NCBI RefSeq assembly: GCF_017352095.1
Contig: NZ_CP071463.1
Coordinates: 2,294,001-2,358,000 of the forward strand
Length of the DNA stretch: 64,000 bases
From: Natrinema longum
GTDB lineage: Archaea; Halobacteriota; Halobacteria; Halobacteriales; Natrialbaceae
Reading direction: 5' to 3'
Made by a program: the position numbers and the translations under genes. The notes under the pieces are model-generated. The model was not told the origin of the DNA. It did not search any database and saw nothing but the letters and a program-made list of their open reading frames with translations. Positions 33,974 to 42,113 of the stretch are shown here, in pieces; position 1 is the stretch's first letter; the number at the start of each line of letters is the position of its first letter.

Positions 33974-34137
33974 TACCCGGGTGACCGTCGCCCCTGTCGA
34001 CGCCGACTGAGCAGTGGATCGCTGCCGCTATCGGATGCCGACTGGCCGACCGCACGTCGCCCCGAACTGCCGTCGAGATCCCTAACTGCGTAGGAATGTC
34101 CATTATCCGGGTACAGTTCGTCCGTGGTGAGTAACCA

Positions 34138-34503
34138 ATGTCAGTGGGGATTCTCGCCGTCGACGATTCGGGATACATGCGAAACCGGATCAAGATGATT
34201 CTGGGGGACGACGTCACGGTTGTCGCGGAAGCCAGCGACGGGGTCGAAGCGGTCAAAACGTACGAAAAACGCGGTGACGAGATCGATCTCGTCCTGATGG
34301 ACATCATCATGGAGAAGGCAAACGGCGTGAAAGCCACGTCGGCGATCAAACAGCTCGACCCGGAGGTCAGCGTCATCATGTGTACGAGCGTCGGCCAGTA
34401 CGAGAAGATGAAACTCGCGGCGAAAGCCGGTGCCGACGGCTACGTGACGAAACCGTTCGACCGGGCGGAACTGCTCGAGGCCATCGAGAGCGTCTCCGCA
34501 TGA
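34138..34503 (+). CDS. cheY: CheY response regulator
   Basis: A 121-residue single receiver domain with the full phosphorylation site: Asp9-Asp10, phospho-acceptor Asp55 in LVLMDIIMEK, Thr83 in VIMCTSVGQ and Lys105 in GYVTKPFDRA. It would be phosphorylated by the adjacent CheA. Whether its target is the archaellum switch or a gas-vesicle factor cannot be told. Its stop overlaps the cheA start (ATGA). Confidence 0.95.
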   Translation: MSVGILAVDDSGYMRNRIKMILGDDVTVVAEASDGVEAVKTYEKRGDEIDLVLMDIIMEKANGVKATSAIKQLDPEVSVIMCTSVGQYEKMKLAAKAGADGYVTKPFDRAELLEAIESVSA

Positions 34504-37295
34504 GCCGGGAGCAGTTCGTTCGCGAGACGCGATCCGGCATCGATCGGCTCGCCGACGGACTCCTCTCCCTCGAGGACGGGGGAAACGAGGACCGACTCTC
34601 CGAACTGTTCCGAACCGCACACACTCTCAAGGGGAACTGCAGCGCGGCTGGGTTCGATGCCCCGGCGCGCGTCGCTCACGCGCTCGAGGACGTCCTCGAT
34701 GCGATCCGAGCCGATCGGCTCGAGCCCGACCCGGACGTGGTCGACGCCACGCTCGTGGCCGCCGACGTTCTGGACGCGATGGTCGACGAAATCGCTGAAG
34801 ACGGGCGCGTACGGATCGATCCCGACGGGACCGTCGAGACGATCCGGACCCTGCTCGAGACGCGGGCGACGGACGACCCGCCAGTGGAACCGGCGGCCGA
34901 CGACGACACGGACCAGCCGTCGACGCTCGCCGAGGAGGCGATTCCGGAACCCGGATCGGGCGACGGATTGACCGCGGAGGAGGCACTCGAGCGGGCGAGT
35001 GGCTTCGACGACCTCGAGTCGCTGTCCGCGGACGTCGACGACGGCACTCTCGAGGGGTCGGGATCCCTCGACGAACTGTTCGACGACGAGCCGGGTGACG
35101 AGCCTGCAGGGGTGGCTGCGGACGGCCCCGCTGCGGGGTCCACACCGACGAGCGAGACGGCCACGGACGAGCCCGAACCGGCAGCGGACGAGACGACTCC
35201 CGACGAGGCTGCGACGGCGACTGAGCCATCCGACGTCGAGATCGCGGGGACCGAGGGGGCCGGCCGCGAGGAGACGGTCGACTTCGATCGCGTCCGCGAC
35301 GACGTCGAGACGCTCGACGCGGGGACGATGGACGACGCACTCGAGGGGGTCCAGTTCGGCGACGGCGGGGCCGACGACGACGTGACCGTGACCGAACTCC
35401 TCGAGTTGGCGGAGACCGACGACAGCGACGGCCCCTCGAGCTCCGAGCGCCCTGCCTCCTCAACCGGGGATCGCCGCGAGTCACCGACTGCCGACGGTGC
35501 CAAAGCACAGACCGGTGAGGACGAGGAATCCACGAGTGGCGAACGCGCCGAGCCACAGCAGGCCGAATACACCGAGTCACAGACGGCCCAACACGCCGAG
35601 GCGTCGACCGCTGACCGGGCCGAACGGGCGATGGACGCTGCCGGCATCGACGACCAGCAACTCCTCGAGAACATCCAGCAACTCGAGCCGGCCGAGCCGG
35701 CCGAGGATCCCGGCTCGTTCGTGTTCGATACCGACGTGGCGACGAGCCAGGAGGACGGTGACACGGGCGGAGCGGCCGATCTCGGCGACGGTGAGCTCGA
35801 CGACGATCCCGGTTTGGCGACGGAGCGCTCCGTGACCGACGGCGACGAACGCGACTTTCTGGCGGCTGCTGTCGACGGGGGCGACGTCCAGGAAGGATCG
35901 GACGCAACGCTGGCGGAGACCAGCGACCGGGCCGTTCCCGACGACGCCCTCGCGTCGTTCGACCGGGACGCGAACGTTCGCGAGTTCGTCGCGGCCTTCG
36001 GGGACTCCTTCGACGGGTCGATCACGGACGACCGAACCAGGGCGGTTTCGGACGCCGTGACGACGATCCCGTCCTCGGTCCTCCCGATACCGTCGTCCGA
36101 CGACGACGGGACTGCCCGCGAGGAGCGTGGCGGCACGATCACCGTCGAGGGGACGACCGCTGATCGCCTGCTTCAGTTGACCGAGCGGCTGACGACGGCG
36201 ACGATGGCTCTCGAGCGTGACGACGGCGGCTCCCCCTCCGATAGCGCCGACGAGCCCACCCGGATGCGCGAGTTACGCGAGATCGCGACCGATCTCGAGG
36301 AGACGGTCACTGCGGTCCGGCTCCAGCCCCTCGAGCGTGCCTTTTCGGGCCTCGAGCGGACCGCACGACGGGTGGCACGGGAGGCCGAGACTCGCGTCGA
36401 CCTCGAGACGAGCGGGGGGTCGATCGAGCTGGATCGGGACGTGGTCGCCGCCCTCGGGGATCTGCTGGTCCACCTCGTCCGCAACGCGGTCGATCACGGG
36501 ATCGAACCGGCCGACGAGCGAGAGCGAGCGGGCAAGTCGCGCACCGGAACGGTCGCGATCCGGGCGCGGAAGGACGCCGACGAAGTCGTCCTCGCGGTGA
36601 CCGACGACGGGCGCGGCCTCGACGCCGACGAACTCTGCCGTGTGGCCATCGAGGAGGGCATCGTCGGTCGGGAGCGGGCGGCGGCGATGAGCGACGAGGC
36701 GGCACACGAACTCGTGTTCCATCCGGGACTGTCGACCGAGGCCGAGGTGACCGACGTCAGCGGCCGTGGAGTCGGGATGGATGTCGTCGCCGAGACGATC
36801 ACTGGATTGGACGGCGACATCGAGGTCGAGAGCTCCCCCGGCGATGGCACGACGTTCCGGCTTCGGGTCCCCGTCTCCGTCGCCGCGACGGAAGTCCTGT
36901 TCGTCGAGGCCGACGGCCGCCCGTACGCGATTCCGGCCGCCGATATCGCACGCCTCGAGGAGTTCGACCCGGCACGGGCCGACGGCGACGCATACGCGAT
37001 GACCGTCACCGGTGAGGACGAGCCCGAGACGGAGCGACGCTCGCTCGTCCGGCTGTCGGAGTGGCTGGGAGCCGACGGCGACACCGATCCGACGGTCGTC
37101 GTCCACGTCCGCGATGATCGCGGCGGTCGGTCGATCGCCTGTGACGACGTCGGCGACTGGCGACGAGTCGTGGTCCGGCCCTACGACGACATCCTCGCCG
37201 AGACGCCCGGTATCGACGGTGCAACGCTGCTCGGGGACGGCGAACTCGCGAACGTCCTCGACGTGACGGCGATCACTGACGGAGGCTCACGATGA
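34500..37295 (+). CDS. cheA: CheA histidine kinase with an unusually long acidic linker
   Basis: This 931-residue kinase has a P1 phosphotransfer domain with His41 in LFRTAHTLKGNCSAAGF. Residues about 125-543 are a low-complexity Asp/Glu/Ala/Thr/Ser linker. Next come a P3 dimerisation domain (about 545-640) and a P4 ATPase domain with N box LVRNAVDHGIEP, DDGRGLD, FHPGLST, GRGVGMDVV and GDGTTFRLRVP. The P5 CheW-like domain fills about 790-931. All catalytic motifs are intact. The linker makes it roughly 250-300 residues longer than most CheA proteins. The stop overlaps cheC (ATGA). Confidence 0.95.
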   Translation: MSREQFVRETRSGIDRLADGLLSLEDGGNEDRLSELFRTAHTLKGNCSAAGFDAPARVAHALEDVLDAIRADRLEPDPDVVDATLVAADVLDAMVDEIAEDGRVRIDPDGTVETIRTLLETRATDDPPVEPAADDDTDQPSTLAEEAIPEPGSGDGLTAEEALERASGFDDLESLSADVDDGTLEGSGSLDELFDDEPGDEPAGVAADGPAAGSTPTSETATDEPEPAADETTPDEAATATEPSDVEIAGTEGAGREETVDFDRVRDDVETLDAGTMDDALEGVQFGDGGADDDVTVTELLELAETDDSDGPSSSERPASSTGDRRESPTADGAKAQTGEDEESTSGERAEPQQAEYTESQTAQHAEASTADRAERAMDAAGIDDQQLLENIQQLEPAEPAEDPGSFVFDTDVATSQEDGDTGGAADLGDGELDDDPGLATERSVTDGDERDFLAAAVDGGDVQEGSDATLAETSDRAVPDDALASFDRDANVREFVAAFGDSFDGSITDDRTRAVSDAVTTIPSSVLPIPSSDDDGTAREERGGTITVEGTTADRLLQLTERLTTATMALERDDGGSPSDSADEPTRMRELREIATDLEETVTAVRLQPLERAFSGLERTARRVAREAETRVDLETSGGSIELDRDVVAALGDLLVHLVRNAVDHGIEPADERERAGKSRTGTVAIRARKDADEVVLAVTDDGRGLDADELCRVAIEEGIVGRERAAAMSDEAAHELVFHPGLSTEAEVTDVSGRGVGMDVVAETITGLDGDIEVESSPGDGTTFRLRVPVSVAATEVLFVEADGRPYAIPAADIARLEEFDPARADGDAYAMTVTGEDEPETERRSLVRLSEWLGADGDTDPTVVVHVRDDRGGRSIACDDVGDWRRVVVRPYDDILAETPGIDGATLLGDGELANVLDVTAITDGGSR

Positions 37296-38578
37296 AAATC
37301 GACGTTCCGACGCTTGGCACGTTCTACGAGATGGCACGGGAGGGTGCCGGCATCGCCGCCGGTCGCCTGACGAAGATGACCGGCGTTCCGACCCGTGTGG
37401 GTGTTACCCGCATGAACTTCATGCAGCTGTCGGAGCTGCGCGCCGAACTCGACGACGGCACCTCGAGCATCGGGACCGCGATCGAACTCTCCGGCGGGTT
37501 CGAGGGCGACTCGCTGCTGGTTTTCGACGAGGACAGCGCCCGGACGATCGCCCGCGAACTCGTCGCCGACGTTCCCGCCGACGGCGTCGACAACATCGCC
37601 CGGAGCGCCCTCCTCGAGGTCGGCCAGGTGACGACCAGCGGCTTCGTCGACGGCTGGGCCGACATCCTCGGAACCAGCATCGACGCCTCGACGCCGACGT
37701 ACCTGGCCGGGACCGATCCGACGCCGTTTATTGGCGCCCTCGGCGCGGTCGACGGTGATCTCGCCTTGCTGTTTCGCAGCCGGATCGAGACCGTCGGTGC
37801 CGACGTCGACGTCGACCAGTACGTCGTCCCCACCAGGGAGACCGTCGAGGCGCTGCTCGAGCGCAGCAGCGAGGGCGGGACCGGCATCGAGTTCGACAAG
37901 CTCGCGGGATTCAACCGGATGGCAGAGCGGGGATCGACGGAGATGGCGAACAGCCTGGAGACGATGACCGGGCTGTCGATGGACGCCGAGATCCGGCGGA
38001 TCAACTTCCTCTCGCTGGATACGATCGCCGACGAGATCCCCAACGAGCGGCTGGTGAGCGTTGCCTTCCGGTTCCGTGGCACGCCCAGCGGCTACCTGCT
38101 GTTCGTCTTCGACGAGCCCTCGGCGCGGACGCTCATGGAGGCGGCGCTGCCCGGCAGCACGAGCGAGGGTCGCTTCGGCGCGATGGAGCGCGACGCCATC
38201 TCCGAGTTCGGCAACGTGATGGCCAGTGGCTTCCTCGACGGCTGGGCGAACGTCCTCGAGACGACGATCGAGCACACGACGCCCCGCTACACGCACGACC
38301 TGGGTGCGTCCGTCGTCGATCCGCTGATCATCGGCCTGAGCACCGACCAGGAGTTCGCGTTCGTCTTCGATACGCTGTTGTCCGACGCCGAACGCCGGAT
38401 CGACGTCAGCGTGTTCGCGATCCCCGACGAGGACTCCCTGGAGCGGGCACTGGCCGAACTCGACGTCGACCGAATCGACGACGCGCCGGTCACGGCGACG
38501 TTCGACCTCGCACGCGCCGACGCGGACGGGGAAGGGCCCGCGGAACTGGCGACGCCCGAGGAGGTGACCGACCGATGA
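37292..38578 (+). CDS. cheC: CheC, tandem double-domain CheY-phosphatase family protein
   Basis: A 428-residue protein made of two CheC-like halves (about 1-190 and 200-400). The phosphatase signature is (D/S)xxxExxN followed 23 residues later by P. The second half has it intact (Asp301, Glu305, Asn308, Pro331). The first half has Ser105, Glu109, Gln112 and Pro135, so the Asn is replaced. The N-terminal signatures of both halves are degenerate. CheC binds CheD and dephosphorylates CheY-P. The stop overlaps the cheD start. Confidence 0.88.
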   Translation: MKIDVPTLGTFYEMAREGAGIAAGRLTKMTGVPTRVGVTRMNFMQLSELRAELDDGTSSIGTAIELSGGFEGDSLLVFDEDSARTIARELVADVPADGVDNIARSALLEVGQVTTSGFVDGWADILGTSIDASTPTYLAGTDPTPFIGALGAVDGDLALLFRSRIETVGADVDVDQYVVPTRETVEALLERSSEGGTGIEFDKLAGFNRMAERGSTEMANSLETMTGLSMDAEIRRINFLSLDTIADEIPNERLVSVAFRFRGTPSGYLLFVFDEPSARTLMEAALPGSTSEGRFGAMERDAISEFGNVMASGFLDGWANVLETTIEHTTPRYTHDLGASVVDPLIIGLSTDQEFAFVFDTLLSDAERRIDVSVFAIPDEDSLERALAELDVDRIDDAPVTATFDLARADADGEGPAELATPEEVTDR

Positions 38579-39093
38579 AGACGTTCGACGACGATCCAGA
38601 GCCCGCCTCCGAACGAGGCGACACCGTCTCCGTCGGCGTTTCCGAGTACGTCGTCGCGGCCGACGGCGAGACGCTGATCGCCTACGGCATCGGCTCGTGT
38701 CTCGCGATCGTGCTCTTCGATCCGGAGGCGAACGTCGGCGGCCTCGCACAGGCCGTGTTACCCGATCGGGATCACGGCGAGGGCGAGGCGACCGGAAAGT
38801 TCGTCGACGCGGCGACCGACGCCCTGTTGCGCGAGATGGCCGAACGCGGCGCGAGCGTCGGCCGGGTTGAGGCACGCCTCGCCGGTGGCAGCGAGATGAT
38901 CGACTTCGAGGAGCTCGAGACCGGCATCGGCGACGCGAACGTCGCGGCCGCTCGAGAGCGCCTCGATGCGTTCGACGTGCCGGTCGTCGCGACCGACACC
39001 GGCGGTGACTACGGACGGACGGTCACGTTCGAGACGGCAACCGGGGACGTGACCGTTCGGACCGTCGACCACGGGACGAGAGAACTGTCGTAG
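38575..39093 (+). CDS. cheD: CheD-like protein lacking catalytic residues
   Basis: A 172-residue CheD fold with GIGSCLAIVLFDPEANVGGL and EARLAGGSEMIDFEELETGI. The catalytic Cys is present (Cys42). The His expected 17 residues later is Gln59 (in GGLAQAVLP), and the Thr expected six residues before the Cys is Ala36. CheD normally deamidates receptor glutamines and binds CheC; here deamidase activity is doubtful and a binding role is more likely. It is the last gene of cheYACD. Confidence 0.88.
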   Translation: MKTFDDDPEPASERGDTVSVGVSEYVVAADGETLIAYGIGSCLAIVLFDPEANVGGLAQAVLPDRDHGEGEATGKFVDAATDALLREMAERGASVGRVEARLAGGSEMIDFEELETGIGDANVAAARERLDAFDVPVVATDTGGDYGRTVTFETATGDVTVRTVDHGTRELS

Positions 39094-39096
39094 TCG

Positions 39097-39111
39097 GGCA
39101 GCGTCGCTGCC
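39097..39111. terminator. Short hairpin between convergent cheD and gvpO
   Basis: GGCAGC (39097-39102) pairs with GCTGCC (39106-39111) around a GTC loop, within the 33 bp separating the two stop codons. It may mark the shared transcript end. Confidence 0.35.
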
Positions 39112-39126
39112 AGCCGTTCGCGGCGA

Positions 39127-39522
39127 TTACAGCTCGTCGCGCGAGTCGCCGCGCTTGTACCGTTCCGTCAGCCCGTACTCGACGACGGCGTCCCCGTCGA
39201 TGACGAGTTCGTACCGGCCGAGGATGTCCTGGGTGTCCGGCACGGCGGATCGCTCGAGGACTTCAACGAGCACGCGCCAGCCGCGGTCGGTCCGTTCCGC
39301 TCGGATGACGCTCTCGGGGTCGTTCTCGAGCAACTCGCTCGCGACTGCCATCGCGTGTCGGCGAGCCTCGATGATACCCATCGACGGCTCCGAGCTGGCA
39401 GCGGACTCCGTGGCCCCCGACGCGTCCGCCTCGGTGCTCGAGTCCGGCGCGTCGTCCTCGATCGATCGATCCGGGTCGATCTCGCCTGCAGCGTCAGGGT
39501 CGGCGGTCCCCCCGTCGCTCAT
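39127..39522 (-). CDS. gvpO: Gas vesicle protein GvpO
   Basis: A 131-residue protein whose first half is an acidic Ser/Asp/Ala leader and whose second half is the GvpO core: RRHAMAVASELLENDPESVI, RTDRGWRVLVEVLERSAVPD, DILGRYELVIDGDAVVEYGL. GvpO is needed for vesicle formation in haloarchaea. It is the last gene of gvpACNO; its start overlaps the gvpN stop. Confidence 0.92.
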   Translation of the reverse strand: MSDGGTADPDAAGEIDPDRSIEDDAPDSSTEADASGATESAASSEPSMGIIEARRHAMAVASELLENDPESVIRAERTDRGWRVLVEVLERSAVPDTQDILGRYELVIDGDAVVEYGLTERYKRGDSRDEL

Positions 39523-40541
39523 GTCGGCACCTCCACGTTCGAGACGACCCGCTCGACGTCCGTGCGAAGCGACTCGAGGCCGTCGCTGGTGGGCACTTTC
39601 GACGCGAGCACGTCGACGCAGACCGCCGCGAGGGTCGATGCGCTCCGATCGGTGCCGGCGGTGAACCCCTCCGTCGCCATGATCGCCGCGCGCGTCCCGA
39701 CCGGGACGGAGACCTCCTCGCGCAACCGTCGGACCGTGTCGACGACGGCGGCGATCGTCTCTGCGTCGACGTCGTCGACGTGGGCAGCGACGATCCGCCG
39801 CTCGGTCTCGGCGTCGTAGAAGTCGAGGTGGATGCCAACGAGCCGATCGAGCAACGCGTCCTGTGGCTCGTGGACCCCGGCGTACTCCGTCGAGTTCGAG
39901 GTCAGGATCGCCCGGAACTCCGGGTGGACGTCGACGTAGCGGTCGCTGCCCGTCTTGCCGGGCAACTCGAGGACCCCCTCCTCGAAAACCGACAGGAGGA
40001 CGTTGTTCGCGATCGGTTTGGTCCGTGAAAACTCGTTGTAGACGAGCGTCGCACCCTCTCGGACCGCGACGGTCAGCGGGTTGTCAACCCAGCGCTGGCG
40101 AACGATATCGGTGCTTTTCTGGACGTTGTGGACGTACTTGTCCCGGACCGAGTGTCGTTCGGTGCCGGAGTGATCCCCGACGAGGTCGCTCGTCCCGAGG
40201 TCGGCGTCGCCGTTGACGAACGCAACCGGCCGATCGCGCTCCTGGGCGACCGACAGCGCCAGTGCGGTCTTCCCACACCCGGTCGGTCCGACCAGGTGGA
40301 CGGGGCGATCGACCGAAAGCCAGCGATCGATCCGGTCGCGGACCGCCGTGACCGCCGGCGTCTCGACGAACGGTCCGGGATCCGGCGTCGGGAGCGATCC
40401 TGCCGACACCTCGCCCGCCGACGCATCGCGCGCGGGTTCGTCGGTTCGTCGGGTACGGTCCCGACGCTCGCGGCCGCGTTTCTCCTCGCGGGACGTTCTG
40501 ACTCGCCCGCCCCGAACCCGCCGATCCGAGCTGCCGGTCAT
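39519..40541 (-). CDS. gvpN: Gas vesicle protein GvpN, MoxR-type AAA+ ATPase
   Basis: A 340-residue AAA+ protein with a basic 55-residue leader, Walker A GPTGCGKTALA (Gly85-Lys91-Thr92), the Walker B region GATLVYNEFSRTKP and the sensor region AILTSNSTEYAGVHEPQDAL. GvpN enlarges vesicles, probably by remodelling the GvpA/GvpC shell. The leader is longer and more basic than in many GvpN proteins. Its start lies close to the gvpC stop. Confidence 0.94.
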   Translation of the reverse strand: MTGSSDRRVRGGRVRTSREEKRGRERRDRTRRTDEPARDASAGEVSAGSLPTPDPGPFVETPAVTAVRDRIDRWLSVDRPVHLVGPTGCGKTALALSVAQERDRPVAFVNGDADLGTSDLVGDHSGTERHSVRDKYVHNVQKSTDIVRQRWVDNPLTVAVREGATLVYNEFSRTKPIANNVLLSVFEEGVLELPGKTGSDRYVDVHPEFRAILTSNSTEYAGVHEPQDALLDRLVGIHLDFYDAETERRIVAAHVDDVDAETIAAVVDTVRRLREEVSVPVGTRAAIMATEGFTAGTDRSASTLAAVCVDVLASKVPTSDGLESLRTDVERVVSNVEVPT

Positions 40542-40553
40542 CGATTCACCCCG

Positions 40554-41576
40554 TTAGTCCTCGGTCCCATCATCGGTGAATGCCTCCTCGAGTTCCGCAC
40601 GGTGGTGGACCAGGAAGGCGACCAGTTCGTCCTTTTTGGCGGCGTTGAGGTTCCCGTCGTATCCGACCCGGTTTGCGGCCTGCTTGAGCTTGCCGTACTG
40701 GAGTTCCCGCAGCCGTTGCTCGAACGCCTCGGCCGAGGCCGCTTCGTCGCCGACGGCGTCGCTGCCGTCGGGCTGCTCGGCCGATCCCGTGTCGTCGCTC
40801 GACGCCGCGGTGGTCGTCGCGTTGGGCTCGACATCGTCCAATTGGTCGGTTGCGGTGTCCTGCTCGTCGGTCGATTCTTCCTCCGTCGGTTCGGACACCT
40901 CGTCGGCCGTCGCCGAACCATCGTCGGGAGTTGGCTTCGAGGACCCTTCGCCGTCCCTCTCGGTCGTTCCGGCCGACGCCGTCGTCTCGAGGGCGTCTTC
41001 GCCGTAGAACTCGCGGGTGAACGACTCGAACGCCGCCCGTTTGTCCGCGATTCCCTCGACGTTCGCCGCGACGCCCTCCCGAAACGCCTCGCGATCGGCC
41101 GCGAGGCGCTCGGTCGCGTCGGTAAACGCCGTTCGCGTCGATTCGAACGCCGCGACGAGCGCGTCGACGTCGGCCAGGAACGCGGTCGGATCGCCCGTCG
41201 CCGCGGCCTCCTCGCGGATCCGTTCGGCGTCGGCAGCCATCCGTTGGGCGAGCGCGTCCGTCTCGGATCGGTTCGCCTCGAGGTCCTCCTCGAGGGCGCG
41301 GGCGTACTCGTCGAACGCGTTTCCGGCCGACTCCATCTCGGCCCGGCGGGTCGCGACGTCTTCGGCGAACGCCGCTACCGACGCGTCGAACGCGTCGCCG
41401 GCCCTCGCGAACTCCGCGGCGAGTTCGTCCGCCGCTTCGCGGGCGTCGTCCATCGACGACTGCTTCGCTTCGACGTCCGCGGCGAACGCCGCGGTGTAGG
41501 CGTCGAACTCCTCGAGGGTCGTCTCGAGGTAGCCGCGTCGGTTCCTGTACTCTCGTCGTTTTTGTGAGACACTCAT
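40554..41576 (-). CDS. gvpC: Gas vesicle outer-shell protein GvpC
   Basis: A 340-residue protein. Residues about 15-185 are four or five imperfect helical repeats of about 30-40 residues (FDAYTAAFAADVEAKQSSMD, FDASVAAFAEDVATRRAEME, FDEYARALEEDLEANRSETD, and others). An acidic Thr/Asp/Ser spacer follows, then a conserved C-terminal domain (QAANRVGYDGNLNAAKKDEL). GvpC wraps the outside of the shell and stiffens it. It is somewhat shorter than some halophile GvpC proteins. Confidence 0.93.
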   Translation of the reverse strand: MSVSQKRREYRNRRGYLETTLEEFDAYTAAFAADVEAKQSSMDDAREAADELAAEFARAGDAFDASVAAFAEDVATRRAEMESAGNAFDEYARALEEDLEANRSETDALAQRMAADAERIREEAAATGDPTAFLADVDALVAAFESTRTAFTDATERLAADREAFREGVAANVEGIADKRAAFESFTREFYGEDALETTASAGTTERDGEGSSKPTPDDGSATADEVSEPTEEESTDEQDTATDQLDDVEPNATTTAASSDDTGSAEQPDGSDAVGDEAASAEAFEQRLRELQYGKLKQAANRVGYDGNLNAAKKDELVAFLVHHRAELEEAFTDDGTED

Positions 41577-41612
41577 GAGTAAAAAACGGGTGTTCCCCCG
41601 AGGGAAACGGCG

Positions 41613-41834
41613 CTACGCTTCGGGTGCCGTTGCGGCCAGTTCCGCCTGTTCTATCTTCGCGATTTCCTCCGCATAGTGGAGGAAGGTGTCGACCGATGCC
41701 ACGACGACGCGTGCCTCGACGGTCAGGATTTCGATCCCGACCAGCGAGATCCGTGCGAAGGCGTCGACGACGACGCCCTTGTCGAGGACGCGATCGAGTA
41801 CTTCAGCGAGACTTGACGAATCAGGTTGTGCCAT
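41613..41834 (-). CDS. gvpA: Gas vesicle major structural protein GvpA
   Basis: A 73-residue protein that forms the ribs of the vesicle: [60 protein letters not shown]. The sequence is nearly that of other haloarchaeal GvpA. The start at 41834 (MAQPDSSS) is fixed by conservation and by a strong promoter; a longer upstream frame is spurious. It heads the gvpACNO operon. Confidence 0.97.
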   Translation of the reverse strand: MAQPDSSSLAEVLDRVLDKGVVVDAFARISLVGIEILTVEARVVVASVDTFLHYAEEIAKIEQAELAATAPEA

Positions 41835-41863
41835 CTGTATGATCCAACGACTGCTAAGGAAAG

Positions 41864-41881
41864 TTATATAAAAAGGTTTCG
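41864..41881 (-). promoter_or_regulatory. gvpA promoter (BRE plus TATA box)
   Basis: On the minus strand CGAAACC (BRE-like, 41875-41881) precedes TTTTTATATAA (41864-41874), which ends 30 bp before the gvpA ATG. It is among the clearest archaeal TATA boxes in the window, fitting a highly expressed structural gene. Confidence 0.75.
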
Positions 41882-41970
41882 GGCTCCCTATGTTGGAGCG
41901 GGGCTTCCGAGCGGATCTGCGGCGGGAATTCACGATCGTCGCCGTTCCGCTGGTGTAATCGATCTCACAG

Positions 41971-42036
41971 CTATCACTCTCGGTGAGTGATTCGACACGT
42001 GATAGAACGATGAGTCGTCCCTCCGCTCAGGAGGGA
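41971..42036. repeat. Inverted repeats upstream of gvpA
   Basis: ATCACTC (41973-41979) pairs with GAGTGAT (41985-41991); alternatively CTATCAC (41971-41977) pairs with GTGATAG (41999-42005). TCCCTCC (42018-42024) pairs with GGAGGGA (42030-42036). They lie between taw1 and gvpA. They could be the taw1 transcript end or binding sites upstream of the gvpA promoter. Confidence 0.4.
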
Positions 42037-42113
42037 GTACCCCTCCTCGAACTATGTCGGGACGAGATCCCTCTCTCGAGCGACTCGGTCGTAATCGGAC
42101 TCGAGAACCGGAC

